Shown: positions 9,042 through 17,832 of the stretch, piece after piece | Layout of the letters: every line of letters begins with the position of its first letter | Numbering within the stretch: position 1 is the first letter of the stretch | Assembly (NCBI GenBank): GCA_034770075.1 | Contig: CM068383.1 | Coordinates: forward strand, 50,177,222-50,241,221 | Source: Aralia elata | Lineage: Eukaryota > Streptophyta > Magnoliopsida > Apiales > Araliaceae | DNA length: 64,000 bases | Direction: 5' to 3' | Program-made: the position numbers and the translations under genes | The notes under the pieces: model-generated | What the model saw: only the letters and a program-made list of their open reading frames with translations | Database searches by the model: none | Told to the model about the DNA's origin: nothing

Positions 9042-12029
9042 TTACTCGAATAACTGGGGGTAATTTGCTCTCATCTTCTCTTCGAGTTCCCACGTGGCCT
9101 CTTCCACCGCGTGATTTCTCCAGAGAACTTTCACCGAGTGAATGATTTTATTCCTCAGCTTCTGCTCTTTTCTATCCAGTATTTGAACAGGAACCTCCTC
9201 GTACGATAAATCCCTCTCGACTTGAATTGGTTCATAGGAGATGACATGTTTATAGTCTGGCTTATATGGACGTAGCACCGATACATGAAACACGTTGTGG
9301 ATGTGCTCAAGTTCATGAGGTAATGCTACCTCGTACGCCACTTCGCCTATTCTCCTTAGTATTTCAAAAGGTCCTATGAACCTAGGGCTCAATTTGCCCT
9401 TTTTCCCAAAACGGATTTTGCCTTTCCAGGGGGATACTTTCAGAAACACAAAACTACCGACTTCAAAGTCTCGTTTCTGACGATGGAAGTCAGCATACTT
9501 CTTCTGGCGATCCTGGGCTGCCACTAACCGCTGTCTTATTACTTTAATAATTTCCACGGTCTGTTGTACCAATTCTGGTCCCAACAATCTCCGTTCGCCA
9601 ACTTCATCCCAGAACAACGGTGTTCGACACTTTCTTCCATATAACGCTTCGTACGGTGGCATACCAATGCTAGCGTGGTAACTGCTGTTGTAAGCGAACT
9701 CTACTAATGGCAAGTGACCATCCCAATTGCCTCCTAAATCCATCACAACTGCCCGGAGCATATCCTTTAGGGTCTGAATTGTTCGCTCACTCTGACCATC
9801 AGTCTGAGGATGATATGCCGTACTCATCCTCAACTGTGTTCCCAGTCTCTCCTGTAGACTTCTCCAAAAATTTGACGTGAATCGCGGATCTCTGTCTGAC
9901 ACAATAGAAACCGGTACTCCATGCCGTGATACTATCTCCTTCACGTAAAGTTTCGCCAACTGCTCCAATTTGTACCTAATCTTGATCGGTAGAAAGTGGG
10001 CAGACTTGGTCAAACGATCTACGATCACCCAAATGGCGTCTAGACCCTTTTGTGTTGTCGGGAGTCCTACCACAAAATCCATAGTAATGTGTTCCCACTT
10101 CCATTCTGGAATCTCCAAGGGTTGCAACAATCCGCTCGGCCGCTGGTGCTCTGCCTTAATCCTCTGGCAAGTTAAACACCGGCTGACGAACTCTGCAACT
10201 TCTCCTTTCAAATGCGGCCACCAGTAATGTTGACGAAGATCTTGATACATCTTGGTGCTACCCGGATGCACCGAAAATCTTGTATTATGGGCCTCCTGCA
10301 AAATCTCTTCCCTTAAGTCTGGTACGTAGGGTATCCAGATCCTTCCCTCGAATCTCAGCAATCCTGTGCTGTCAACCTTATACTTCGAGGCTTTTCCCTC
10401 CGATAACTGTTTCTTAATGTCAATGCATTCCTCGTCAAATTCTTGAGCCTCCTTTATCTTATCCAGTAAAGTCGGACATGCCGTTACGGTACACAACTTT
10501 TCGTCCGTCTCCATTGGATACTTAACCTCCAGTTCCAGGCGTTCGAAGTCCCGTATCAATTCCTCCTGGTCTGTCAGCTGCATCAATTTCACCTTGCCTT
10601 TTCTACTCAAGGCATCAGCCACTACATTTGCCTTGCCCGGATGGTACAGAATTTCACAGTCGTAGTCCTTGATCAATTCTAACCATCGGCGCTGCCTCAT
10701 GTTTAGCTCCTTTTGAGTGAAGATATATTTCAGACTTTTATGATCTGTATATATCTCGCACTTCTCCCTGTATAGGTAGTGCCTCCAAATCTTCAAGGCG
10801 AACACCACCGTGGCTAACTCCAGGTCGTGAGTCGGATAACCCTTCTCATAATCCTTCAGCTGACGCGATGCGTACGCCACGACCTTGCCGTGTTGCATCA
10901 GTACACAACCAAGACCCTTGTGTGATGCATCGCTATACACTATGAAACCCCCAGTGTTGTCCGGTAAAGTTAACACTGGTGCTTGGCTAAGTCTCTTTTT
11001 CAACTCCATGAAACTTTCCTCACATTTCTCCGACCAAACAAATTTAACTGTTTTCCTGGTGAGATTGGTCAACGGCGATGCTATCTTTGAAAAGTCCTGT
11101 ATGAACCTTCGATAGTATCCCGCTAATCCCAAGAAACTCTGGATCTCTGTTGGCGTCTTCGGCTGTTCCCAGTTGATAACTGCTTCTACTTTTACTGGGT
11201 CCACCGAAACACCATTCTTGTCTATGACATGACCCAGAAACTGCACTCTCTGCAACCAAAACTCACACTTAGAAAACTTTGCATACAATTTCTCCCTCCT
11301 GAGAGCTTCTAATACAATCTTTAAATGTTCAGCATGCTCCTCCTCTGTCCCTGAATACACCAGGATGTCATCGATGAATACGACTACGAATTTATCCAAG
11401 TACTGCTTGAACACTCTGTTCATCATATCCATAAATGCTGCTGGTGCATTCGTCAATCCAAATGACATTACCAGGAACTCGAAGTGCCCATAACGAGTCC
11501 TGAATGCAGTCTTCGGGATATCTTCCTGTCTCACCTTCAGCTGATGGTAGCCTGTTCTTAAGTCGATCTTTGAAAAGTACTTTGCTCCCTTGAGTTGATC
11601 GAACAGATCGTCAATTCTAGGAAGTGGATACCTATTCTTAATCGTAACTTTGTTCAACTCCTGATAGTCGATACAAAGCCTCATTGAACCGTCTTTCTTC
11701 TTTACAAACAGAACTGGCACTCCCCACGGGGACACGCTCGGTTTGATATAACCTTTATCTAACAGCTCCTGCAGTTGCACCATCAACTCTTTCATTTCTA
11801 CAGGTGCCATCCGATACGGCGGCTTTGATATTGGTGCGGTTCCCGGTGCCAAATCGATAACGAACTCGATTTCCCTGTCCGGCAGTCCCGGAAGCTCTTC
11901 GGGAAAGACATCGGTGAAATCTTTCACGACTAGTATTTGACTCATCTCATCCCTTACTTGACGGGTATCAACCACATGGGCCAAATAACATATGCAACCT
12001 TTCTTGAGTAATCTCCTAGTTTGCATCAT
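9042..12029 (-). CDS. E1 pol: reverse transcriptase, RNase H, integrase, chromodomain
   Basis: A 995-residue intact frame. Reverse transcriptase spans about 66-260, with Asp155 in KIDLRTGYHQL and the FIDD box at 218-221. RNase H follows, with Asp367 (YSDASH), Glu404 and Asp429 (YTDHKSL). The integrase HHCC finger has His581, His588, Cys618, Cys621; the DDE core has Asp651, Asp712 and Glu748 with the exact 35-residue D-to-E spacing. The GPFEIL linker (about 887) leads to a C-terminal chromodomain at about 943-995 (VKVLWRNHAVEEATWE), which in this family directs integration towards marked chromatin. The frame is the same as the upstream gag-protease ORF, separated from it by a single TAA, so the listed MMQTRR start may be only the first Met after that stop. 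No catalytic residue is missing. Confidence 0.95.
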   Translation of the reverse strand: MMQTRRLLKKGCICYLAHVVDTRQVRDEMSQILVVKDFTDVFPEELPGLPDREIEFVIDLAPGTAPISKPPYRMAPVEMKELMVQLQELLDKGYIKPSVSPWGVPVLFVKKKDGSMRLCIDYQELNKVTIKNRYPLPRIDDLFDQLKGAKYFSKIDLRTGYHQLKVRQEDIPKTAFRTRYGHFEFLVMSFGLTNAPAAFMDMMNRVFKQYLDKFVVVFIDDILVYSGTEEEHAEHLKIVLEALRREKLYAKFSKCEFWLQRVQFLGHVIDKNGVSVDPVKVEAVINWEQPKTPTEIQSFLGLAGYYRRFIQDFSKIASPLTNLTRKTVKFVWSEKCEESFMELKKRLSQAPVLTLPDNTGGFIVYSDASHKGLGCVLMQHGKVVAYASRQLKDYEKGYPTHDLELATVVFALKIWRHYLYREKCEIYTDHKSLKYIFTQKELNMRQRRWLELIKDYDCEILYHPGKANVVADALSRKGKVKLMQLTDQEELIRDFERLELEVKYPMETDEKLCTVTACPTLLDKIKEAQEFDEECIDIKKQLSEGKASKYKVDSTGLLRFEGRIWIPYVPDLREEILQEAHNTRFSVHPGSTKMYQDLRQHYWWPHLKGEVAEFVSRCLTCQRIKAEHQRPSGLLQPLEIPEWKWEHITMDFVVGLPTTQKGLDAIWVIVDRLTKSAHFLPIKIRYKLEQLAKLYVKEIVSRHGVPVSIVSDRDPRFTSNFWRSLQERLGTQLRMSTAYHPQTDGQSERTIQTLKDMLRAVVMDLGGNWDGHLPLVEFAYNSSYHASIGMPPYEALYGRKCRTPLFWDEVGERRLLGPELVQQTVEIIKVIRQRLVAAQDRQKKYADFHRQKRDFEVGSFVFLKVSPWKGKIRFGKKGKLSPRFIGPFEILRRIGEVAYEVALPHELEHIHNVFHVSVLRPYKPDYKHVISYEPIQVERDLSYEEVPVQILDRKEQKLRNKIIHSVKVLWRNHAVEEATWELEEKMRANYPQLFE

Positions 12030-12044
12030 AGTAAGACAACAAGA

Positions 12045-13577
12045 TTAGCTTGGTGACTTACTGCCGTAAAATACCACATTCGACTTATTAGGAGTCTTTA
12101 GGTGTACACATTTCTTCTTACAATCAATAACTGCTCCGTGGGTTGATAGCCAATCCATTCCCAGGATTACATCAAACTCTCCCAGTCGAATTGGTATCAA
12201 ATCCACATTGAGCTTAAATCCTCGCAATTCAACACAACAATTCCTATGAATGTGTTCTACAGGGACAATTTCTTTGTTTGCTACTTCTACGTTCATAGGG
12301 TGTTCTAATTTTTCACAAGGTAAATTCAACTGACTAGCAAATTCTTCGGAAACAAAAGAGCAAGTAGCACCCGAATCAAATAACACATATGCATTTATAT
12401 CATTGATTGGGATGATACCTGACACCACGTCCTTGGATTCCATTGCATCCTGGACAGTCATGTTGAACGTGCGGGCTGTCGGTCTGTTAGCTTGACTGGC
12501 TGGTGTCCCATAGCTCAGCCGGTTATTGTTCCCGCTGTTGTTGTTGTTCCGGTTGCCGCTCCCGGCGTCACCCTTCTTCTTCGGACAATCCTTGATTTGG
12601 TGGTCGGGTGCTCCACATGAAAAACACCCTCCCTTTGGCTTATTCTGACATTGGGGTGCCATGTGCCCCGGTTGTCCACACCGGTAACAAACACTCTTTC
12701 CCTTCATGCACTCCCCCGTGTGGTTCTTACCACAATTACTGCACCTACCTGGCTTCTTCACCTCCCCTCCCGATTTGTTTCCCCCGGATGACTGACTCTC
12801 AGTCCACTTGCGTTTATTGGGGTTACTGCCCCCGCTGCTCCCTGCTTTCGGGCCCTCATGTCCCTTTTTCTTTTCTTGATTGTATTTGGCCAGGGCCTCA
12901 CTGCCCCCCTCTGCAATGACCGCCCGTTCCAACAGTTCTACAAATGTCTTGATTTTTAGTACCGCAACAGAACGGTATAACCATGGTTTCAACCCTTGCT
13001 CAAACCTACGAGCTTTCCTTTCCTCGGTGCTGACCTGGTGAATTGCAAACCGTGCCAATTCATTAAACTTAGCCGCGTACTCAGCCACAGACATGTTTCC
13101 TTGTTTGAGTTCCAGGAACTTGATTTCCATCTCTTGCTTCATGCTCTCTGGAAAGTAATTTTCCAAGAACATCTCCTTGAAACGATCCCAGGCGACAATG
13201 CCTCCTTCCACTCGGCCCCTGTTGGCCTTCCACCAGTAGTTTGCCTCGCCTTTTAACATGAAGGTAGCAAAACTCGTTTTCTGTTCCTCTGCCACCCTTG
13301 CCACCTCAAAGACCTTCTCTATCTCTTCTATCCAGGTTTGTGCTTCTATTGGGTTAAGAGTTCCCTTGAACTCGGGTGGTCCGACCAATTTGAAATCCTT
13401 GAAATTTGCCAGATGATGCACTGGCTCGGCCGCTGCTTGGGCCCCTCCCTGTGGCGGCCTTGATTGCATGGCTTCTGCCAGCATTTCTGCAAACATTCTC
13501 ATCGGGTTGGATTGATTTCCAACTTCGCTTTCTGATTCCTCAACTCGTTGGTTACGTGGCCTTCCTCTTGGCGGCAT
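12045..13577 (-). CDS. E1 gag-protease polyprotein
   Basis: A 510-residue frame starting MPPRGRPRNQ. A retrotransposon gag domain (about 70-200) contains the conserved WIEEIEKVF and KGEANYWW segments and builds the capsid. Three zinc knuckles follow: an atypical CSNCGKNHTGEC (279-290), then canonical CX2CX4HX4C copies at 297-310 and 318-331 that bind RNA. The retropepsin has its Asp401-Ser-Gly (LFDSGATCSFV) and the ILGMDWL flap-side motif near 471. It ends at TAA 12047-12045; the same frame stays open beyond the stop into RT five codons later. In related elements, including E2 here, gag and pol form one frame, so this stop is either a fresh nonsense change or a read-through point. Confidence 0.93.
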   Translation of the reverse strand: MPPRGRPRNQRVEESESEVGNQSNPMRMFAEMLAEAMQSRPPQGGAQAAAEPVHHLANFKDFKLVGPPEFKGTLNPIEAQTWIEEIEKVFEVARVAEEQKTSFATFMLKGEANYWWKANRGRVEGGIVAWDRFKEMFLENYFPESMKQEMEIKFLELKQGNMSVAEYAAKFNELARFAIHQVSTEERKARRFEQGLKPWLYRSVAVLKIKTFVELLERAVIAEGGSEALAKYNQEKKKGHEGPKAGSSGGSNPNKRKWTESQSSGGNKSGGEVKKPGRCSNCGKNHTGECMKGKSVCYRCGQPGHMAPQCQNKPKGGCFSCGAPDHQIKDCPKKKGDAGSGNRNNNNSGNNNRLSYGTPASQANRPTARTFNMTVQDAMESKDVVSGIIPINDINAYVLFDSGATCSFVSEEFASQLNLPCEKLEHPMNVEVANKEIVPVEHIHRNCCVELRGFKLNVDLIPIRLGEFDVILGMDWLSTHGAVIDCKKKCVHLKTPNKSNVVFYGSKSPS

Positions 13578-13975
13578 GTTTGGATAAGGAAAATCCGCTG
13601 ACTTTTACCTATAGTTTTATATTTTACACAATATGTCATTAAAATAAGCAATCAAAGGTAAAATATCTATCAACACATTTGATTTAAGTGAAACATCTGC
13701 ATTTATATTCGTATACCACTGTTTTGTTACAGGACTAAACCTGTGGCATACTTCTATAAATGCGCCACTGTGTGCCCTATCCATCAATAACCTTTCCCCC
13801 TAGACAAAAGTGGGGAATCCTAACCTTTCATCCCTAAAGATCACAAAAGTTGGGGTTTAACTGCTACCCCAAGCATAAATACAGATATAAAGCTTCACAA
13901 GACAACATAAATATGTCCCTAATATGACAAAAAGTGGGACTGACTGTACTAAAGAAAATCAACTGCTCCATCAAA
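13578..13975 (-). other. E1 spacer between pre-gag ORF and gag
   Basis: Untranslated stretch of 398 bp, conserved with 321-723 (other strand). Just before gag it reads GGTAAAAGTCAGCGG on the minus strand, where GTCAG/CGG could be a 3' splice site bringing the cap close to the gag ATG. E2 has TTTTATTCATCAG/AAA at the same place. Confidence 0.55.
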
Positions 13976-14806
13976 TCACTGCTCATCACGACGGATCCGA
14001 GCCTGCTGACCAGAGAATGCTCCATCCCCGACCCTGCGACGAACAGAGCGACTGGACTCCCCTACCTTAGTCTGGGGTCTCCTGTAAGCTGCATCTAGGG
14101 CATGGCCTAGGGTCTCTATCCTCACAGATCTGGCCTCTAACTGGTCCTCTAGCTGATCAACCCTCCTGGCCTCCCTGGCCCAGGCCTCCTTGACGCGCAT
14201 CCTCGCAGCCACCTTCAGTCCCGCCTCGAACCTCATAGCCTCCTGTTTCGCCCTCAGGTGGGCGATCTGTAAATCCCTCTGCTCCAGTCTCTCCCTCAAC
14301 TCAGCGTTTCGGGCCACTAGCTGATGTAGCAGTGGTCCGACCCGCTGTGCTGATGACTCGTAGCCCTGCAGCTGTACCTTAGCCACCCCTAAGTCATGCT
14401 CGAGCTGGTAGGCTAAGTCTCTGTACTGGTCCTCCATAAACTGATGGGTCTGGTTTTGCTCCTCCAAATGAGCGATCCGAGCGTCCAGCTCCTCATTTCT
14501 GTCAGTCAATCCCTCGATGATATCATCGGCAGTGGACCCCATGCCATCAATATCAGCAGGTGGCTCCTCTCCCTCAGTCTCGGGGTCCTCCTCCTCAGCC
14601 TCTGGATCCTGACTGCCCGACCTCATAACCCCACCTACTACCGGCTCTGGTAGCTCCCTAAGGTAGTCCTCCTCCGGCTCGGACTCCTCCTGTAAAAATC
14701 CTGGGGCAGTAGGAGCATAGCCCACCAGCTGCTCCGCAACTACTGGTATGTCTGTAAATACCTCCTCGTCCTCACGGGCTCCACTAGTCTCCCCTACGGC
14801 AGCCAT
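13976..14806 (-). CDS. E1 pre-gag acidic coiled-coil protein
   Basis: An intact frame between PBS and gag. I start it at the second Met (14806, MAAVGETSG; 276 residues) because TTTGTAG/G, a good 3' splice site, lies directly before it; a Met five codons earlier (14821) is the alternative. The N-terminal third is strongly acidic (runs of Glu/Asp, pI clearly low). From about residue 100 there are Leu/Glu/Arg heptads to about 250, as in a coiled coil, then a short basic tail (SVRRR). No enzymatic motif or zinc knuckle is visible. E2 has a diverged homologue sharing DIxVVxEQLV, DRNxELDxRxxxLEE and VRIxxxxxAxxxAxxR, so it is retained in separate lineages. The role is unknown; it could be a particle, packaging or chromatin-interaction factor. 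Confidence 0.8.
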   Translation of the reverse strand: MAAVGETSGAREDEEVFTDIPVVAEQLVGYAPTAPGFLQEESEPEEDYLRELPEPVVGGVMRSGSQDPEAEEEDPETEGEEPPADIDGMGSTADDIIEGLTDRNEELDARIAHLEEQNQTHQFMEDQYRDLAYQLEHDLGVAKVQLQGYESSAQRVGPLLHQLVARNAELRERLEQRDLQIAHLRAKQEAMRFEAGLKVAARMRVKEAWAREARRVDQLEDQLEARSVRIETLGHALDAAYRRPQTKVGESSRSVRRRVGDGAFSGQQARIRRDEQ

Positions 14807-15022
14807 CCTACAAACACACAAAAACTATCATTAGTACAGCAATAAAATATATTCATTGAAGAAATGAAATTATATTTCATTGGGTACTACTCGACTTGAT
14901 GAATTCCCAATTCATCAAAACCACATATGATAAATCTCCTCGATTTATCTCCTAATACTCGATACGAGTTTACTATAAAGGTTATAACCTAGGTTTCGCG
15001 ATCCTAAAGTTTATAACCTACA

Positions 15023-15034
15023 GCTTTGATACCA
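15023..15034 (-). other. E1 primer-binding site (tRNA-iMet type)
   Basis: TGGTATCAAAGC on the minus strand, three bases after the LTR end; one mismatch to the usual iMet site TGGTATCAGAGC that E2 has intact. Confidence 0.85.
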
Positions 15035-15037
15035 ACC

Positions 15038-15535
15038 TGTGACGCCCCCAAATTCGGGTCTCCAAATACCCGGATCTGGTCATCACGATCCAATATAAAC
15101 ATTCACCTCTACAACATATGATATCTAATAGTGCGGAATATAATAAACATACGTTGTTCATTACAAGGTGTTACTAGTCCCAGAATACAAATAACCTTAA
15201 ACATTTACACAAAATCATACCCTAAATAGCCATTAGGGTTTAAATTACATTAACAGAAATTAACTATATGTAAATCTAAAATCTACTACATGAAGTCTAT
15301 TACTTCATCCTTTCTTTTCCTTTGTTCTTCCCTGACGTCTCGGGTCTAGCTGCAATAAAATCATGATATAGCAAGAATGAGCAACGAGTTTGCCCAGCAA
15401 GTTTAAAGTGCAACAATAAAGATATATCATGATGAAGGGATATTAAAGGGATTTCAACAATAGAATAATCAGAAGCAAGAACATTAAATGCTTTTAGAAC
15501 AATTGATAGTCAAATAGACTTTGAACGATAACTAA
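15038..15535 (-). repeat. E1 5' LTR, 3' part only
   Basis: The first ~310 bp from the PBS side match the 3' LTR almost exactly (one visible difference). Then the sequence switches: here TTTTATTGCAG/CTAGACCC with TTGCTGGGCAAACTCGTTGC upstream, as in E2, whereas the 3' LTR has another sequence. The LTR breaks off near 15535 where the Athila-type array starts; TATA and LTR start are absent. This copy therefore cannot act as a promoter. Confidence 0.8.
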
Positions 15536-15996
15536 AGGGACATATCCTAAAAATAAATAATTTTTTTTTTGAACAAAAATACATATCTTAAATCACATAA
15601 AAACTAAATTAAAAACACACAAATACGAAGTACTACCCCCAAACTTAAACTTGACATTGTCCTCAATGTCTGATATAGGAAAAATTAAAATAGAAGACTT
15701 CCCTGAAACCGTGTCAAGCGCCATTAATATCATCTTTCAATACCTCTAAGTTGGGAGCGTACCTGAAAGCAAATGACTAAAGAAATTAAAATGCAATTAA
15801 ACCACTAAAATGCAATCAAACAAAAATAAAAACAAAATAGTAAACTTGGGTTGCCTCCCAATTAGCACTTGGTTTATAGTCCTTGGCCCGACTTTATTTA
15901 AAATAGGAAAACAAGTTCAAAGTAAGATCAATTCAATTAAAATTAATATTGGAAAAACATTAGAAAACTAATTCCCCGGCAACGGCGCCAAAAACT
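15536..15996 (-). other. Array, partial internal segment with PBS
   Basis: The leader half of the repeated internal segment. It holds the PBS (15973-15990), the hairpin TTGGGAGGCAACCCAA (15861-15846) and a polypurine-like AAGTTTGGGGG near 15635-15650, and is cut at about 15536 against E1 LTR sequence. No coding sequence. Confidence 0.75.
15973..15990 (-). other. PBS, tRNA-Asp type (array copy 1)
   Basis: TGGCGCCGTTGCCGGGGA on the minus strand is complementary to the 3' end of plant tRNA-Asp (CCCCGGCAACGGCGCCA), six bases from the LTR end. Identical copies are at 19155-19172, 22336-22353 and 25517-25534. Confidence 0.9.
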
Positions 15997-17815
15997 TGTT
16001 GTCCTTTTTGTATATGAACAATTAACGCGCAAGTATACGCGGTCAACAAGTAATAAAGTGATAAGAGAGAGTTGTCGAACCCACAGGGAATTATCTCTAA
16101 TGAACTTCCAAGTACCAACTTCATATCGTCTCGATCTTATTTAAACAATTTGATTGAAGAGATAGATAAAGGTTACATCTAAATTGCATAAATAAATAAC
16201 ATAAATAGATAAATAAGGGTCTAAGATTATAATTTCCCCCATACAAATATTTTGTCAAACACTTGGTGTGCAATGCTTTGTTCAAATCTCTTAACTCTCC
16301 TTTAGATCAATTAACCACATAGAATTACCAACCGAGAAATTCACCATATTCATAAGCCTCTCTCGATGGTCATATGAAAATCACCCATACACGGCACATA
16401 GGTATATGTCTATCCCACATACTAGCAAGCAATTCAATTCTATGAATAATCAACAAGACACACGTCACTAAATCTTAGTCAATCACCCATCAAACAAATG
16501 AACTTTCGCATAGGGAGTCATTAAGTTTGTAATCTCATAATGGTTACACACGGCATTTAGGTATATATCTATCCTAAATACTAGCAAGTCACCTATTCTC
16601 AAAGATAATTAATAAGACACACGTCACAATAATCTTATTATCCACCCTCAAGAATCTTTAACTCTCGCATGATATCATAACTAGGTCTCAACCTATAATC
16701 CGTTCGTCAATTTCATATAGGTTCCCAAGGTAATTACGAGCCAAGCAATTAATCTATAAGCATAGGTTATGATAACCAATTCATATGAGCAACAATAATC
16801 AAAAGGAAGAGAAAATCCATTCAAATTAAGCAATGAGTTCAATTACAATCTTAAATTAAACACTAATTACATAGAGAAAAAGATAAAGAAAGATAAAGGA
16901 TGGCTTCCCCATTGTTGTTGGATGAAACTTCATTGAAGCACCTCCATTGAAGCTCCTCCAAGCTTTAGAAGAACCATGGCCTAGGGCCATGGCCTCCCTC
17001 TCTTTGCTCCAAGCCTCCTCTACTCCTTAGTTGCTAATTTCTATCTTCTATATCCTCCTATTTCGTGCCTCCAAGAGCTGATATAAGTCCCTGGATGCCC
17101 TAACCTAGCTTAGCACCTCCAAAATGACCAAAAAACCCAAAAAATCTGCTGTTGTCCGCGACGAGCTCGCCCCGGCGAGCTTTTTGGCCTGCGTTTTCTC
17201 GCCCCGGCGAGATCTCGCCGCGACGAGGAATTTGTGTAGGAAATTCCCGCCCCGGCGAGCTCCAGTAAAATGACCATAACTTCTTCGTCCGAACTCGGAT
17301 TAAGGCGATTAAATAGGCTATGGAAAGCTAAGAAGTAGCTCTACAACTTTCATAACTGGAGTTGGACGAGTAAATGGCCGGAGCAAGGTTCAAATTGAGC
17401 CCGAAGCAAATGCTGTGTAAAAGTCATGCAAAATCCGATGGTAAAATGACCATAACTCTCTCATACTAACTTCAAATTGGATGATTCAAGATGCTCTGGA
17501 AAGCTAAGACAAAGATCTACAACTTTCATTCTTTGAGTTTTGAGAGATTCGGATTGCATCATGGGTCAAATGGAGAAACAAGCAGCGGGAATGCTAGATT
17601 CAAGCCAAAAACGCATCGATCCAAATGGCCTTTATTTCAATACCTACAAAACAACGTAAAAACACATAAAAGCACACAAATACATATAAAAGTAATACAA
17701 AACTATATTACACAACAATAAGATGAAAACACATAAAACCAAACGAAATAGCTAAAGACTTACACATTATTAAGGCTAAAAGTACCCAATTTGTGTGTAT
17801 AAAACACACTCATCA
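15997..17815 (-). repeat. Array LTR 1 (1819 bp)
   Basis: TGATGAGTGTG (17815 downward) to GGACAACA (15997): TG...CA ends, flanked by the polypurine tract on one side and the PBS on the other. It contains CTCGCC-CC-GGCGAG interrupted palindromes (17160-17265) and a diverged internal duplication (17266-17363 and 17441-17540). The 76-residue ORF at 17491 has no supporting homology. Confidence 0.92.
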
Positions 17816-17832
17816 AATACCCCCAAACTTAA
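17816..17832 (-). other. Polypurine tract of array LTR 1
   Basis: TTTAAGTTTGGGGGTATT on the minus strand directly before the LTR start TGATGAG; repeated next to LTRs 2 and 3. Confidence 0.8.

Larger units (their letters stand above)
5808..15535 (-). mobile_element. Element E1: Tekay/Del-type chromovirus (Ty3/gypsy)
   Basis: Order along the minus strand: incomplete 5' LTR (15535-15038), tRNA-iMet-type PBS, pre-gag ORF, gag-protease, RT-RNase H-integrase-chromodomain, polypurine tract, complete 3' LTR (8994-5808). The chromodomain and iMet PBS place it among chromoviruses, and the long LTRs suit Tekay/Del. Coding capacity is intact apart from one in-frame TAA between protease and RT. The first ~310 bp compared between the two LTRs show about one difference, implying a recent insertion, but beyond that the 5' LTR differs from the 3' LTR and is then replaced by the Athila-type array. 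No target duplication could be confirmed. Confidence 0.9.

Noticed and set aside
15973..15990. tRNA-Asp gene fragments (CCCCGGCAACGGCGCCA)
   Set aside because: Only the last ~18 bases of a tRNA are present, always six bases from an LTR end: these are primer-binding sites.
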